Part shown: one piece after another, positions 34,360-43,700 of the stretch
Position numbering within the stretch: the first letter of the stretch is position 1
Layout: the number at the start of each line of letters is the position of its first letter
Source: Novosphingobium profundi
Lineage (GTDB): Bacteria; Pseudomonadota; Alphaproteobacteria; Sphingomonadales; Sphingomonadaceae
Reading direction: 5' to 3'
DNA: 64,000 nucleotides
Assembly (NCBI RefSeq): GCF_020524485.1
Contig: NZ_JAIVLF010000003.1
Location: 744,001-808,000, forward strand
Made by a program: the position numbers and the translations under genes
Notes under the pieces: model-generated
What the model was told of the DNA's origin: nothing
Database searches by the model: none
What the model saw: only the letters and a program-made list of their open reading frames with translations

Positions 34360-35038
34360 TGTTTACCCCCGGCACGGCAAGGCCGCGCTCGCGCAACTCG
34401 GCCTGCGCAGCGGCTTCGCGCGCAAGGGCGTGTTGCACGGCCGGTCGATCGTGAAGGCGCCGATAATGCGCTGCAATTGCGGGAAAGGGCGACGGGTCGA
34501 ACCCCGCTCCGGTTATCCGGAACCAGGCCCAGCCGAGATAGGAATCGAGAACCGACCAGTCCGCGCCCAGCAGCCAGTCGCTATTGCCAAGTCGATCTTC
34601 CCTGATCGCCAGCAGGAATTTCAACCTCTCCGTGGCCGATGCCCGCAACTCGTCCTGGGCTTGCGGTGTTGCGGCAAACAGAAACGGCACTGCCATCCTG
34701 CTGACCGCCGGATGAAGGTCCGAAGCGCACTGCCCCAATTGCGAGATCATCGCGGCTTCTGCAGCAGGGGAAGTCATCGCAGGCAGCAGGTTCGCGGAAG
34801 GATATTTGCGTGCCAGATACCACAGGATGGCCGAGTTCTGCGTAATCACACCATCCGCCGTTTCCAGTGTCGGCACGGCCCCGGCGGGGTTGAGCGCCAG
34901 ATATTCAGGGCTACGATGGTCGCCCGCCATGAACGAGACAAGCGAGGTTTCGAACGGCTCGCCGGTTTCTTCGAGCGCCGTCAGCGTGACCCGTGCGCAG
35001 GTTCCTGGCGCGAAATACAGCTTGAGGGTGTCGGACAC
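34352..35038 (-). CDS. Glutathione S-transferase family protein
   Basis: 228-aa GST. The start is GTG 35038, one base after the P450 stop, giving VSDTLKLYFAPGTCARVTL. The Cys in GTCAR is in the place of the catalytic Cys of beta-class GSTs. The glutathione-binding cis-Pro region is NPAGAVPTLETADG, followed by TQNSAILWYLARKYP, and the helical C-terminal domain begins near residue 90. In aromatic pathways such enzymes act as glutathione-dependent isomerases, ether cleavers (LigE/F-like) or detoxifiers; which applies here cannot be told. Confidence 0.9.
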   Translation of the reverse strand: MSDTLKLYFAPGTCARVTLTALEETGEPFETSLVSFMAGDHRSPEYLALNPAGAVPTLETADGVITQNSAILWYLARKYPSANLLPAMTSPAAEAAMISQLGQCASDLHPAVSRMAVPFLFAATPQAQDELRASATERLKFLLAIREDRLGNSDWLLGADWSVLDSYLGWAWFRITGAGFDPSPFPAIAAHYRRLHDRPAVQHALAREAAAQAELRERGLAVPGVNND

Positions 35039-35039
35039 G

Positions 35040-36239
35040 CTATCGGGCCCCCGTTGGCACGACTTCGACAGGCAGGCTTTCCAAGGCATGGAGCGTGTTG
35101 TTAAGGCGGCGAACAGGTGGTCCGGCAAGCCTGATGGACTCCACCCGTTCTGCCAGCGCCGTTGCGATCAGTTCCCCTTCCAGACGGGCAACCATTTGCC
35201 CGAGGCACTGGTGGATGCCAAAGCCGAAGCCGACATGCCCGCTGGCATTGCGGTCGAGATCGAAGCTTTCAGGGTGTTCCCATTTGGTCGGGTCGCGATT
35301 GGCCGCGGCAAGGAAAAGCAACACTTTCTCACCTGCTGGCAGAGCTGTTCCGCCGATTTCGACTTCTCTCGCGGTGGTGCGGAAGAAGGTCTGGACTGTC
35401 GAATCCCAACGCAGGCTTTCTTCGAATGCCTTGATCGCCAGATTTCTGTTTGCGCGCAGCTTCGCGAATTCCGACGGAAATTCTGCCAGGGCAAGCACAA
35501 GGTGCGCGATGCCATTGACCGTGGTGTCAACGCCTGCGCTGAGGAACGAGCGGACCAGCCTTTCCGCCTCGTCCTGCGAGCAATCGCCGCGGTCCGCGGC
35601 CTCGTAAACCTGCATGCCCCAACCGTCGGGTTTCAGATTTTCCCGTTTGCACGCTTGCGTGACCCAGGAAATGGCTGCCTCCTTGCCGCGATTGCCCTCT
35701 TCGAAAACCTCGTTTCGGGGACCGAAGGCATTGAAAACGATGGTCGCATAATCGAGCAGATGTTCGCGCCCCTCTTCCATCAGTCCGATCGTGTCGGGGA
35801 AAATCGCCATGGGGAAGACCTCCGCCAGATCCTTGACGGCATCGAACCGGCGGCGCTCTACCAGGGCATCGACCAGTTCCTCGGCCTTTGCCTGCCAAGA
35901 TGAACGGAATTCCTTGAGTGTCCTGATCGAGACGATCCTGTTCATCAGGGAACGCGTGCGATCGTGCAATGGCGGGTCGACTTCCAACAGCAGGGACGGC
36001 GGGCGGAAGGGCGTCTCCTTCGAAAAGTCGGCCAGACCTACACCGCGGGACGAACAGAATGTCGCATGATCCCGCAGCGCCTGTTGAACCTCTTCGTAAC
36101 GGGCCATTCCATAGGCACCGACAGCTTCCAGCCATACGACGGGACCGGCATCCCTGATGCTGGCATGATGGGCATAGGGATCGGCCAGAAATGCGGCGTC
36201 GAACGGATCAAGGTCGAGGCTGCAGGCGTGTTTGTTCAT
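35040..36239 (-). CDS. Cytochrome P450 (CYP199-like)
   Basis: 399-aa bacterial class I cytochrome P450. The I-helix oxygen-binding motif is FLSAGVDTTVNG, the ExxR motif EESLRWDS, and the haem-Cys loop VGFGFGIHQCLGQMVARLEGE. This loop and overall pattern resemble CYP199A enzymes, which O-demethylate 4-methoxybenzoates. No ferredoxin or ferredoxin reductase is encoded beside it, so electrons must come from partners elsewhere. In the operon it precedes the GST gene. Demethylation or hydroxylation of an aromatic acid is the likely role. Confidence 0.92.
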   Translation of the reverse strand: MNKHACSLDLDPFDAAFLADPYAHHASIRDAGPVVWLEAVGAYGMARYEEVQQALRDHATFCSSRGVGLADFSKETPFRPPSLLLEVDPPLHDRTRSLMNRIVSIRTLKEFRSSWQAKAEELVDALVERRRFDAVKDLAEVFPMAIFPDTIGLMEEGREHLLDYATIVFNAFGPRNEVFEEGNRGKEAAISWVTQACKRENLKPDGWGMQVYEAADRGDCSQDEAERLVRSFLSAGVDTTVNGIAHLVLALAEFPSEFAKLRANRNLAIKAFEESLRWDSTVQTFFRTTAREVEIGGTALPAGEKVLLFLAAANRDPTKWEHPESFDLDRNASGHVGFGFGIHQCLGQMVARLEGELIATALAERVESIRLAGPPVRRLNNTLHALESLPVEVVPTGAR

Positions 36240-36249
36240 CTTCTTTCCC

Positions 36250-36711
36250 TCACCTCAACATTGCGCGCAGGGATGCGCGGGTCGCCATTGCGCCAAGTAC
36301 GCCGCCGACAATCATCTTGATTGCCAGCGCCGGAATCGCGGCGAGCGCTTCTAATCCCGTCACCCAGAAAAAGATTGTAGCCAAGCCGGCCAATAACGCC
36401 GCTCCGACCAGCGCCCGCGCTATGCTTGCGAACAGGACCGACAGATTACATGGCATCTCCCGGGTAGCGTCGAGCCTCCCTGACAGGACTGCCTTGTGAG
36501 TCAGGAAGGAGGACACAAGGCTCGCGAAGAAAGTGATCGCGAAGCCCTGCGGAAGAAAGTCGAATACGAAATTGCCGACGCTCCAGATGTCGACGGGCGT
36601 TTCGAAGCCGAATATTGCCCAAAAGAACCCCAGGCTGATCAGGGAGCTGATCACGCCGCTGGTCAGGCATTCCCTCCTGATATGACGCGACAGATTTGTC
36701 TTTTCCCTCAC
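36250..36711 (-). CDS. Unknown four-helix membrane protein
   Basis: 153-aa protein with four hydrophobic segments: residues 17-34 (SGVISSLISLGFFWAIFGF), 49-68, 92-112 and 120-143. The N-terminus is basic (MREKTNLSRHIRRE), placing it inside. It overlaps the start of the preceding C-C hydrolase gene by ATGA-type coupling and is followed by the P450 gene, so it is a fixed part of the operon. It could be a small transporter or an integral redox anchor. No family signature was recognised. Confidence 0.72.
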   Translation of the reverse strand: MREKTNLSRHIRRECLTSGVISSLISLGFFWAIFGFETPVDIWSVGNFVFDFLPQGFAITFFASLVSSFLTHKAVLSGRLDATREMPCNLSVLFASIARALVGAALLAGLATIFFWVTGLEALAAIPALAIKMIVGGVLGAMATRASLRAMLR

Positions 36712-37865
36712 TTCGTATGGCCGCCCAGCGTTTCGGCGAACCAGTCGGCGATAAAGTCGTTGCCGAAGGACATATTGTCCGCGCCGACATGTTCCACGCC
36801 GCCTTCGCGGGGCGTGAAGATCTTGAGTTCGCGCTGAGGGGAATTGATGAGCTGGTCATAAGTCTGATGGGCATATTCAACGCTGATCTGACGGTCTTGC
36901 GCCCCATGGGTTACAAGGAAGGGCACCTTGATCCGTTCGAGATGGCCGTTGAGGTTCATGTTCTGCGACTTCGCAAGGAAATCCTCGTGGCCATCGGCCC
37001 CGAACACCCAATAGACATGGCCCCAATAATGCGGGACCGGATTTTCGCCCTCGCGCGCCATGCGCTTGTCCTGCACTTCACGCCAGTTGTGATTGGCCCC
37101 CCAAGCAGCACCGCTGGCAAAGCGCGGTTCATAGGCAACGGCACGGGGCGCGTAATGGCCGCCCAGCGAAATGCCAGTCATGCCAAGGCGGTTCTTGTCC
37201 ACTTGCGGTTGCTGCTCTAGCCAGTCCACCCATTTGCTGGCCCAGCGTTCGGAATAGGGCGTCGCCGGCAAGCCGCGCAGGCGCAAGGCTTCGCCCGTAC
37301 CGGGCTGGTCAACGCACAAGGTGTGAATGCCGCGCTTGGCCAATGCCTGCGCGAAGCCGCCCAGCCAGAGCATTTCCTTCATGGAATCTAGGCCGTTGCA
37401 ATAGACCACCGTTGGCGCAGGGCCGTCGACCGGTGCGCGATGGAACAGGCCTGCGATCGGCTTGCCCTCATAGTCGATCTCGACCCGCTCGACAGGATCC
37501 TTCGCGAGACTTGTGCCTCGCTGGAAGCAGTCCAGCGCCTTGGCATAGGTTTCCTCGCGCCCTGCCGATCCGTGCGCCTGCATTCGCTCTCCGGTCAGGA
37601 AATAGATGCAGGCCCGTTTCAGTTTCTCGCCAGCGGAAAAGGCGCGGTCCCTCTCAAGATCCTCCTCGGCAAGCGACATGAGCTTGTTGCCCATGGCGAC
37701 CCATTCGCGCATGAATTCGGCCGTGCCGGCATCCTCGCCAGCCTCGGCCTTTGCCAGCAGCGGATCGACGATATCCATGATCTCGCCAATACGCCCCCCG
37801 TTCTCAAGGGCGATCGCGACCGACAGGTTCCAGACGTAATTCGGGAAAGGCTGAAACAATGTCAT
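36708..37865 (-). CDS. Alpha/beta hydrolase, C-C-bond hydrolase type
   Basis: 385-aa alpha/beta-hydrolase with an extra N-terminal helical domain (about residues 1-130), the architecture of 2,6-dihydroxypseudooxynicotine hydrolase and FrsA-like proteins that cleave C-C bonds in aromatic ketones. The core has TVVYCNGLDSMKEMLW (oxyanion area), MTGISLGGHYAP with the nucleophile Ser, VTHGAQDRQIS with the acid, and EGGVEHVGADN with the catalytic His. It is encoded next to the extradiol dioxygenase, four bases away. Hydrolysis of a ring-cleavage product or of an acyl-phenyl ketone is inferred. Confidence 0.86.
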   Translation of the reverse strand: MTLFQPFPNYVWNLSVAIALENGGRIGEIMDIVDPLLAKAEAGEDAGTAEFMREWVAMGNKLMSLAEEDLERDRAFSAGEKLKRACIYFLTGERMQAHGSAGREETYAKALDCFQRGTSLAKDPVERVEIDYEGKPIAGLFHRAPVDGPAPTVVYCNGLDSMKEMLWLGGFAQALAKRGIHTLCVDQPGTGEALRLRGLPATPYSERWASKWVDWLEQQPQVDKNRLGMTGISLGGHYAPRAVAYEPRFASGAAWGANHNWREVQDKRMAREGENPVPHYWGHVYWVFGADGHEDFLAKSQNMNLNGHLERIKVPFLVTHGAQDRQISVEYAHQTYDQLINSPQRELKIFTPREGGVEHVGADNMSFGNDFIADWFAETLGGHTK

Positions 37866-37868
37866 CGG

Positions 37869-38780
37869 TCAAACCTTGGCCGGCTGGAAAAGGCGCGGAT
37901 CGGGCTCAGGCTTGGGCATGGTCTGCGGACCGCCGATCCCCACACCCCACTGATCCATCACTTGCGGAGCGGGTTCGTGGATTTTTTCCCGATGGTTTTC
38001 GAAATCCACTTCTTCCAGATCCGCCGTGTATTCGACCGCGAAGCCGCCGGGCGTACAGAAATAGCTGAAGGTGTTGTTGCCCGCGGTGTGCCGCCCGGGC
38101 CCCCAGCGGATGTCCGTACCGCGCTTCTTGAGGCGGCCAACCCCGCGCATCATGTCGTCAACCGACAACATGTCATAAGCGACATGGTTCAGGCACGGCG
38201 GTCCGGGCAGGATAGCGATGCGGTGATGCGCCGAATTGCAGCGGAGAAAGCACATGAAGTCGCCCAGCCAGTCGCTGATGCGAAAGCCCAGAACTTCGGT
38301 AAAGAACTTCACTGCGGCCTGATGATTGGGCGAGTGCAGCACGATGTGGCTGATCTTGACGGGTATGCCTTCCCAGCGTTCCAGTTCGCGCTTTTCAAGA
38401 CGTTCGACATCCGCGGAAATCTCGAACGGCAGACCGTCAGGCGAGAAGAAGCGGAAACCATACCCGCCACCCGGTGCGTCCAGGTCCATGGGTTCGTGGA
38501 TGATCCTGCACCCGGCCTTGCCGACCTTGCCGACCTTGCCGTGCAGATCGTCGACATCGGCCTTGCTGTCAGTGGCAAGGCCGATCACCTCTACCGAATT
38601 TACATCGGACTCGTGCAGGCGCACGACATGATGCTCGTCATGCCCCTGTGTCTTGAACCACGCCAGGCCGTCTTCGGCGGCCACTTCGGTGAGGCCCCAG
38701 TCCTCGGTATAGAATTTGCGTTCGGCATCGAATGCCTGAACGCCATAGCCGACATAGCGGATTTCAGTCACACGGCTCAT
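37869..38780 (-). CDS. VOC-family extradiol dioxygenase 1
   Basis: Two-domain vicinal-oxygen-chelate protein of type I extradiol dioxygenases, 303 aa. ATG 38780 starts MSRVTEIRYVGYGVQAFD. The iron ligands expected in the C-terminal domain are visible: His in KISHIVLHSPN, His in CLNHVAYDM and Glu in GFAVEYTADLEE. The N-terminal domain keeps the fold but not the ligands. It should open a catechol-like ring using Fe(II) and O2. It is encoded after the FAD monooxygenase (14-base gap), which could make its catechol substrate, and before the C-C hydrolase, which could act on its product. Confidence 0.89.
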   Translation of the reverse strand: MSRVTEIRYVGYGVQAFDAERKFYTEDWGLTEVAAEDGLAWFKTQGHDEHHVVRLHESDVNSVEVIGLATDSKADVDDLHGKVGKVGKAGCRIIHEPMDLDAPGGGYGFRFFSPDGLPFEISADVERLEKRELERWEGIPVKISHIVLHSPNHQAAVKFFTEVLGFRISDWLGDFMCFLRCNSAHHRIAILPGPPCLNHVAYDMLSVDDMMRGVGRLKKRGTDIRWGPGRHTAGNNTFSYFCTPGGFAVEYTADLEEVDFENHREKIHEPAPQVMDQWGVGIGGPQTMPKPEPDPRLFQPAKV

Positions 38781-38793
38781 CAGAATTCTCCGG

Positions 38794-39912
38794 TCAAATC
38801 GGCTGCGAAACCATCTCGAACATGGCGGCGGTTGCCTCGGCATTGTCGATCAGCGGGCCCTGGCCAAGCTGACCGCGGCAAATGGCCAGCGAATGGTCGA
38901 CGATATAGGCGCAGCGTTCGTACCGCCGATCGCGGTATGCCTTGAACGCTGCCTTCGGCGTGTCATGACGCGCAATTTCTTCGGCCAGCACGATGCTGTC
39001 CTCGATCGCCATGCCCGCGCCCTGCCCCAGATGCGGCGTGGTGGCATGGACCGCATCGCCCAGCAGTACCACGCGCCCCACATGCCAGTCTCCGCGCAGC
39101 ATCATCGCGTCCATCGGGCGATAAACGACTTCGTCATTGTCGGTAATCTGGGTTGCCAGTTCGCGAATTTGCGGTGCCGTGTGCCCGATGACTTTCGCTT
39201 GCATGCTCTGCGCCAGCGTATCGTGCCGATAGCGCGGCTTGCCCGGTTCGGGCGTCGTCACATACATGTACATCAGATCAGCATTGATCGGCACCAGACC
39301 AGCACCGATTGGACCGTTATAGGCATGCAGCGCATCAAGATCCGCAGGCCGCGGAAAATTGTACCGCCATACCGCCTGTCCGGTGAATTCCGGCTTTTCG
39401 GCATCGGGCATGATCATGTCGCGGGTCTGTGAATACACGCCGTCCGCACCGATCACGATATCGAAGACATCCTCGCTCCCGTCCGAGAATACGACGCGGA
39501 CGTCCTCGCCCCGGTCCTCGATTATGGTGGCGGTGATACCAAGGCGCACTTCCGCGCCATCGGCCATGGTTCGGTCGCCCAGGATCTTGTGCAGCGCCGG
39601 CCTGCCAATGCCCAAGCTTGCCGGGTATGCGTCCATCAGCCGCGGAATCGGAACCGTCGCGACCAGTTCGCCATCCGGTTGGTGCACAGCCACCTTGTCG
39701 AACGGCACGCCGGCAGCCACGTAGTCCTCGCCCAAACCAAGTTGCGCCATGGCGCGGATCACGTTGGACTGCTGGATGATCCCGACGCCATAGACCGACC
39801 AGTCGGGATCCTTATCGATAACGGTAACGCGATGTCCATCGCGGCGCAGTGCAATGGCCGAGGTCAACCCGCCAATGCCGCCGCCAATAATAAGGATCTT
39901 CAGATTTTCCAT
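38794..39912 (-). CDS. FAD-dependent aromatic hydroxylase (class A)
   Basis: 372-aa single-component flavoprotein monooxygenase. The dinucleotide-binding motif is ILIIGGGIGGLTSAIALRR, the DG motif FDIVIGADGVYSQTR, and the second FAD motif VVLLGDAVHATTPHLGQG with GxxIEDS-like AGMAIEDS. The pattern resembles salicylate- and hydroxybenzoate-type hydroxylases. NAD(P)H and O2 would be co-substrates, with hydroxylation or decarboxylating hydroxylation of an activated ring as the likely reaction. It is three bases from the MBL gene upstream. Confidence 0.91.
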   Translation of the reverse strand: MENLKILIIGGGIGGLTSAIALRRDGHRVTVIDKDPDWSVYGVGIIQQSNVIRAMAQLGLGEDYVAAGVPFDKVAVHQPDGELVATVPIPRLMDAYPASLGIGRPALHKILGDRTMADGAEVRLGITATIIEDRGEDVRVVFSDGSEDVFDIVIGADGVYSQTRDMIMPDAEKPEFTGQAVWRYNFPRPADLDALHAYNGPIGAGLVPINADLMYMYVTTPEPGKPRYRHDTLAQSMQAKVIGHTAPQIRELATQITDNDEVVYRPMDAMMLRGDWHVGRVVLLGDAVHATTPHLGQGAGMAIEDSIVLAEEIARHDTPKAAFKAYRDRRYERCAYIVDHSLAICRGQLGQGPLIDNAEATAAMFEMVSQPI

Positions 39913-39915
39913 CGC

Positions 39916-40917
39916 TCAGTAAGCATCCATGTCTTCGGCGATTACGGCGGGCCCGGCATAATATTCCGCAATTTCCGCCAGATAGTTCAGGCGGCCCGGA
40001 TCGTCCCGTTCGCGGCCCATGAAATGCGTGATGACCACGGCCCCTGCATCGGCAGCGGCGGCCATGCGGCCAACATCAGCGGGCAGCAGATGATGGTCTC
40101 GCAGATGCTTTTCCATATTGCTCAAGACTTGTTCCGGCACGTTGTGCTGGGTCCGCCGCATGGCCGCGACGGTGTTTTCGACATCCATCATCTCCGCGAC
40201 CAGAAGATCGACCCCCTGCGCGAGCGTGTTGACGTTCTCGCTGGGGCCCGTGTCGCCGGTATAGAGTATCGACCTGCCCGGAAGATCGAAGCGGTAGGAT
40301 AAGGCTTCGAATTGCTTGGCAAGGTCGCTTCCGGGTTCGAAGCTATAGTGCGTGTTGCTGCGCACCCTCACGCGTATCCCACCGACGTGGAGATCCGCAC
40401 CATCGCGAATCTCAATGACTTCCACCGTGTCGCGCGGATCGACCCGCACCGCACCAGGGATGCCATATCCTGCCGTTGTGCCAGGGATCATCGACGCAAC
40501 AATGCCGTCGACCGTCGCCTTTGTTCCGGGCGGGCCCCAGATGCGCAGGGGTTGCGTGGCGTTGGTTTGCCAGCGCAGGCCCAGCAGCCCGCTCAGACCT
40601 GCAATGTGATCGAAGTGCAGGTGGCTGATGAAAACCCCGTCGACTTCCGCCGTCATCAGGCCGGCCTTGGCGAGTTGACCTGAGACGCCGTCACCGGCGT
40701 CGACAAGATAATTGTCGCCTTCGATGCGCAGGAGATTGGCCGGTTGCGACCGGACCTGGCTGGGAACCGGACCGGCGCTGGTTCCAAGTGTAATCCAACG
40801 CCCTTGCTCTGGAATTACCTCAGTAGTGCCCGGCTCGTCCGCAATTTGTGCTACGCACGGCGACGATAACGAAGTAAAAGCTGCGAGAGCCGCAAAGATC
40901 GGTAATTTGATGTGCAT
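39916..40917 (-). CDS. Exported metallo-beta-lactamase-fold hydrolase
   Basis: 333-aa MBL-fold hydrolase. ATG 40917 begins a signal peptide (LPIFAALAAFTSLSSPCVAQ). The metal site is present: HLHFDH (ISHLHFDHIAG), His in RVRSNTHYSFE, Asp in LYTGDTGPSE and a terminal His in VVITHFMG. The layout is closer to the RNase Z/phosphodiesterase/lactonase branch than to beta-lactamases. It lies between the TonB receptor and the FAD hydroxylase, so it may hydrolyse an ester or lactone of the imported compound in the periplasm. Confidence 0.88.
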   Translation of the reverse strand: MHIKLPIFAALAAFTSLSSPCVAQIADEPGTTEVIPEQGRWITLGTSAGPVPSQVRSQPANLLRIEGDNYLVDAGDGVSGQLAKAGLMTAEVDGVFISHLHFDHIAGLSGLLGLRWQTNATQPLRIWGPPGTKATVDGIVASMIPGTTAGYGIPGAVRVDPRDTVEVIEIRDGADLHVGGIRVRVRSNTHYSFEPGSDLAKQFEALSYRFDLPGRSILYTGDTGPSENVNTLAQGVDLLVAEMMDVENTVAAMRRTQHNVPEQVLSNMEKHLRDHHLLPADVGRMAAAADAGAVVITHFMGRERDDPGRLNYLAEIAEYYAGPAVIAEDMDAY

Positions 40918-40927
40918 CTCGCGCCCT

Positions 40928-43444
40928 TTAGAATTCGTAACCGACACGGATGCCGTAGGTGCGCGGCGGTTCGTATGCAGATGAAGTCACATTGCCTGCG
41001 CCTGGCTGATAGGTCGAAGGAACGGCCACATTGGTTAGATTCCGCATGAAGAACGTGACATTAAGCGGGACGACTTCTGGCTCGAACCCGATCGAAGCAT
41101 CCAATGTCAGGTCGTCGCCGCTGTTCCCGGTCGGCAGATAATTGAAGCCGATCGGACGGTCGGTACGATAGCGGCCGCTGAGGGCTGCGACGAGTTCGCC
41201 GCCGTCGAGATAAATCGTTTGCTCTACACCCAAATTGAGCGTCCACTTCGGCGCATAGAGTGCCTGCTTGCCCGAACAATCGATATCGAATGAACGGATC
41301 GGGTCGAACTGCTGTGTATATGCGCAGCCAGTGACGGGGGTCAGGAAATTTGGCGGATCGGTTTCATCCGAAAGGTCGACCTGATTAAATTTGAATGAAT
41401 CATACTTTGCATCGAGATATTGAACGCCGCCGCTTATCAAAGTGGTAGGAGTGGCGAGAACCTGAAAGTCTATCTCGACACCCTTGATCGACGAGGCACC
41501 GACATTGCGGGTATAAAACGAGTTTCTACCTATCGCGTCGACGCCCAGCGCGGCAAGTTGCTGATCTTTATAATTCCAGTAGAATGCCTCAAGGTTGAGT
41601 TGAACCTTATTATCGAAGAAATTGTTCTTCAATCCGAACGTCCATGCATCGATGGTTTCCGGATCATATTCCTCCTGGCCCAACGTGATCTGGAAGCCCC
41701 CCGACCTGTAGCCGGTCTCGAAGCTCGCATAGACCAAGTTGTCCACCGTCAGATCATATTCGACGGCTGCGCGATAGGTGATCTTGCTGTCGCTTTTCGA
41801 ACGATTGATCGTGGTCGGCGAAATCGCCAGAATGGCCTGTGGTCCCATTGCGCCAAAAGGACCATATGGCCAGGCCCCATATGGGTTTGGTGCATCAAGT
41901 GGGCTCCCCCCTGGGAAGATGCCGGGCGGCAATGCCGCCAGCGTATCTTCCAGCGTCAAACCGACCGGTAAGGTCGGAACCTGCGGACAGCTAGGCGGAC
42001 CGAATACCGGTTCGATCAGACAGACGCCGGCAGTCGAGGTCTGCTCACCGACCATGGACCGTTTGTCATGAGTGTATCTGATGCCGCCGACTAGACGAAG
42101 GGCATCGGTCAAGCTGAATGTGGCGCGGGCGAAGCCGGCTGCCGATTTCGTATTTGAATCGAAACTATTATGATTTACATTTGAGAACTGGTTAAAAGAA
42201 TTAACGCCTTTAACGGTTTCATCAAAGTAATATGCGCCAACAATCCAGTCGAGCGGCCCTGTTTGCCCAGAGAGGCGTGCCTCTAGGCTATATTGTTTGG
42301 CTACGTCCTGATTGATCGCCGCTCTAAACGGCGGCCCGTTGAACTGGTTATCAAGCTCAGAGCGGCGGTAGGCCGGGACGATCACAAGATCAACTCCGCC
42401 GAGATCGACATTGACTTCTGCATTTACGCCATAGAATTCGTCGTCGCGGAATGGATAGGCATAGTCGGATAATGGAGAATAGAGCGGTGCCGCGATCGCA
42501 TTATTCTCGATGAATTCGAGGGTTTGCGGCGCATGTAGCCCCGTAAAGGGGCGCGACACATTGTCGGGCGCGGGCACGAACGTCCAATTGGGGATGGTCG
42601 AATTCGGATTGAACGGTGTAAAGGCGTAAAGCCCGTCAATATTGACGCCGGGGCCAGTGCCTTTCTGCGTCGAGTAATCTCCCGACAGCCTCACATTTAC
42701 GGCGTCCGACAGCTGGGCATAAATCTGCCCACGTAGGGCAAGATCCTTCGCGGAACTGGTGCCATCGGAATAGTAGCCATCACGATCACTAACAGTTCCA
42801 GCGAGCCGGATTGCCACCCGGTCGCCAACCGGCGCGTTGACAACACCGGTCAGTTCCCATGCGTTATAATTTCCGTACTGAGCGCGCAGCGTACCCTCGG
42901 CCGCACCCAACTTCGGCGTGTTGGGAATGACATTGATGGCGCCTCCCGTTGCGTTCCGTCCGTATAGCGTGCCTTGCGGCCCCTTCAAAACTTCGACGCG
43001 ACTGACATCGAGGAATGACGCAATTGTCGAGGACGGGCGACCAACATAGACGCCATCGATATTGAAAGCGATTGCGGGGCTGGTGTAGCCGTTGTTGGTA
43101 AAATTGCCGACACCGCGCACAAAGTACCCGGAATTCGCGCCGCCTCCTGTCGAGACATAGAGCGCAGGCGCAATCTTGTTGAGTTGCGATGCATCGGCCA
43201 CACCCGCTGCAATCAGATCGTCGCCGCTGACTGCATTGATCGCAATCGCTGCGTCCTGAAGCGTTTCTGCACGGCGCTGAGCCGTTACCACGATAACATC
43301 GAGTTGATTGAGCGAATGCTGCCGAACGTTAGAAATGGCATTGCCACTTTCAGCTTCATCTTGAAGATCAGCCTCTTGGGCGTAAGCCCCCTGATTGCAC
43401 ATTGCCAAAATCGATGCCGAACTTGCGAAAACAAGCGCTCTCAT
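40928..43444 (-). CDS. TonB-dependent receptor of the catabolic island
   Basis: 838-aa outer-membrane receptor that heads the minus-strand operon. The ATG at 43444 (MRALVFASSASILAMC) has GGTGGGAGAG upstream and begins a signal peptide; an in-frame extension to 43498 lacks signal features. A TonB box (LDVIVVTAQRRAETLQD) is followed by a plug with VEVLKGPQGTLYGRNATGGAIN and a barrel ending YGIRVGYEF. Codon use is visibly more AT-rich than in the receptors at 1, 26072 and 59299, in line with horizontal acquisition. It is probably the importer for the island substrate. Confidence 0.94.
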   Translation of the reverse strand: MRALVFASSASILAMCNQGAYAQEADLQDEAESGNAISNVRQHSLNQLDVIVVTAQRRAETLQDAAIAINAVSGDDLIAAGVADASQLNKIAPALYVSTGGGANSGYFVRGVGNFTNNGYTSPAIAFNIDGVYVGRPSSTIASFLDVSRVEVLKGPQGTLYGRNATGGAINVIPNTPKLGAAEGTLRAQYGNYNAWELTGVVNAPVGDRVAIRLAGTVSDRDGYYSDGTSSAKDLALRGQIYAQLSDAVNVRLSGDYSTQKGTGPGVNIDGLYAFTPFNPNSTIPNWTFVPAPDNVSRPFTGLHAPQTLEFIENNAIAAPLYSPLSDYAYPFRDDEFYGVNAEVNVDLGGVDLVIVPAYRRSELDNQFNGPPFRAAINQDVAKQYSLEARLSGQTGPLDWIVGAYYFDETVKGVNSFNQFSNVNHNSFDSNTKSAAGFARATFSLTDALRLVGGIRYTHDKRSMVGEQTSTAGVCLIEPVFGPPSCPQVPTLPVGLTLEDTLAALPPGIFPGGSPLDAPNPYGAWPYGPFGAMGPQAILAISPTTINRSKSDSKITYRAAVEYDLTVDNLVYASFETGYRSGGFQITLGQEEYDPETIDAWTFGLKNNFFDNKVQLNLEAFYWNYKDQQLAALGVDAIGRNSFYTRNVGASSIKGVEIDFQVLATPTTLISGGVQYLDAKYDSFKFNQVDLSDETDPPNFLTPVTGCAYTQQFDPIRSFDIDCSGKQALYAPKWTLNLGVEQTIYLDGGELVAALSGRYRTDRPIGFNYLPTGNSGDDLTLDASIGFEPEVVPLNVTFFMRNLTNVAVPSTYQPGAGNVTSSAYEPPRTYGIRVGYEF

Positions 43445-43700
43445 AGCTACTCTCCCACCCATGACCGTTGTTTTCGGTCTTGGATTAGAGATTTTCAATC
43501 TAAGTTGAATCCGTCCAATTCATTCTTACCCCAACATCCATAAGTACGGTTTATGCGTCGCAGTGCGGACAGCATCTCATAGATGAATCTTATGGGTAAT
43601 GACGATTCAATCTATTTCCCAATTCGACATTCTGCCTTCATCCCGAATGGAACGAATAGGCGAATACGCCGAAAGCAGATTTGCATGGGAGAAGCTGAAC
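43445..43700. promoter_or_regulatory. Divergent promoter region with CCATAAG / CTTATGG half-sites
   Basis: 256-base AT-rich region between the two divergent catabolic operons. CCATAAG occurs at 43538-43544 and its complement CTTATGG at 43589-43595, about five helical turns apart. The same half-site makes a compact palindrome before the LysR gene at 51015-51027. This is a candidate binding region for that LysR regulator; no experiment supports it. Confidence 0.5.

Noticed and set aside
39916..40917. MBL-fold protein considered as an antibiotic beta-lactamase or AHL lactonase
   Set aside because: Metal motif fits the broad fold, but the context is catabolic and the long inserts do not match either specific group; left as a generic hydrolase.
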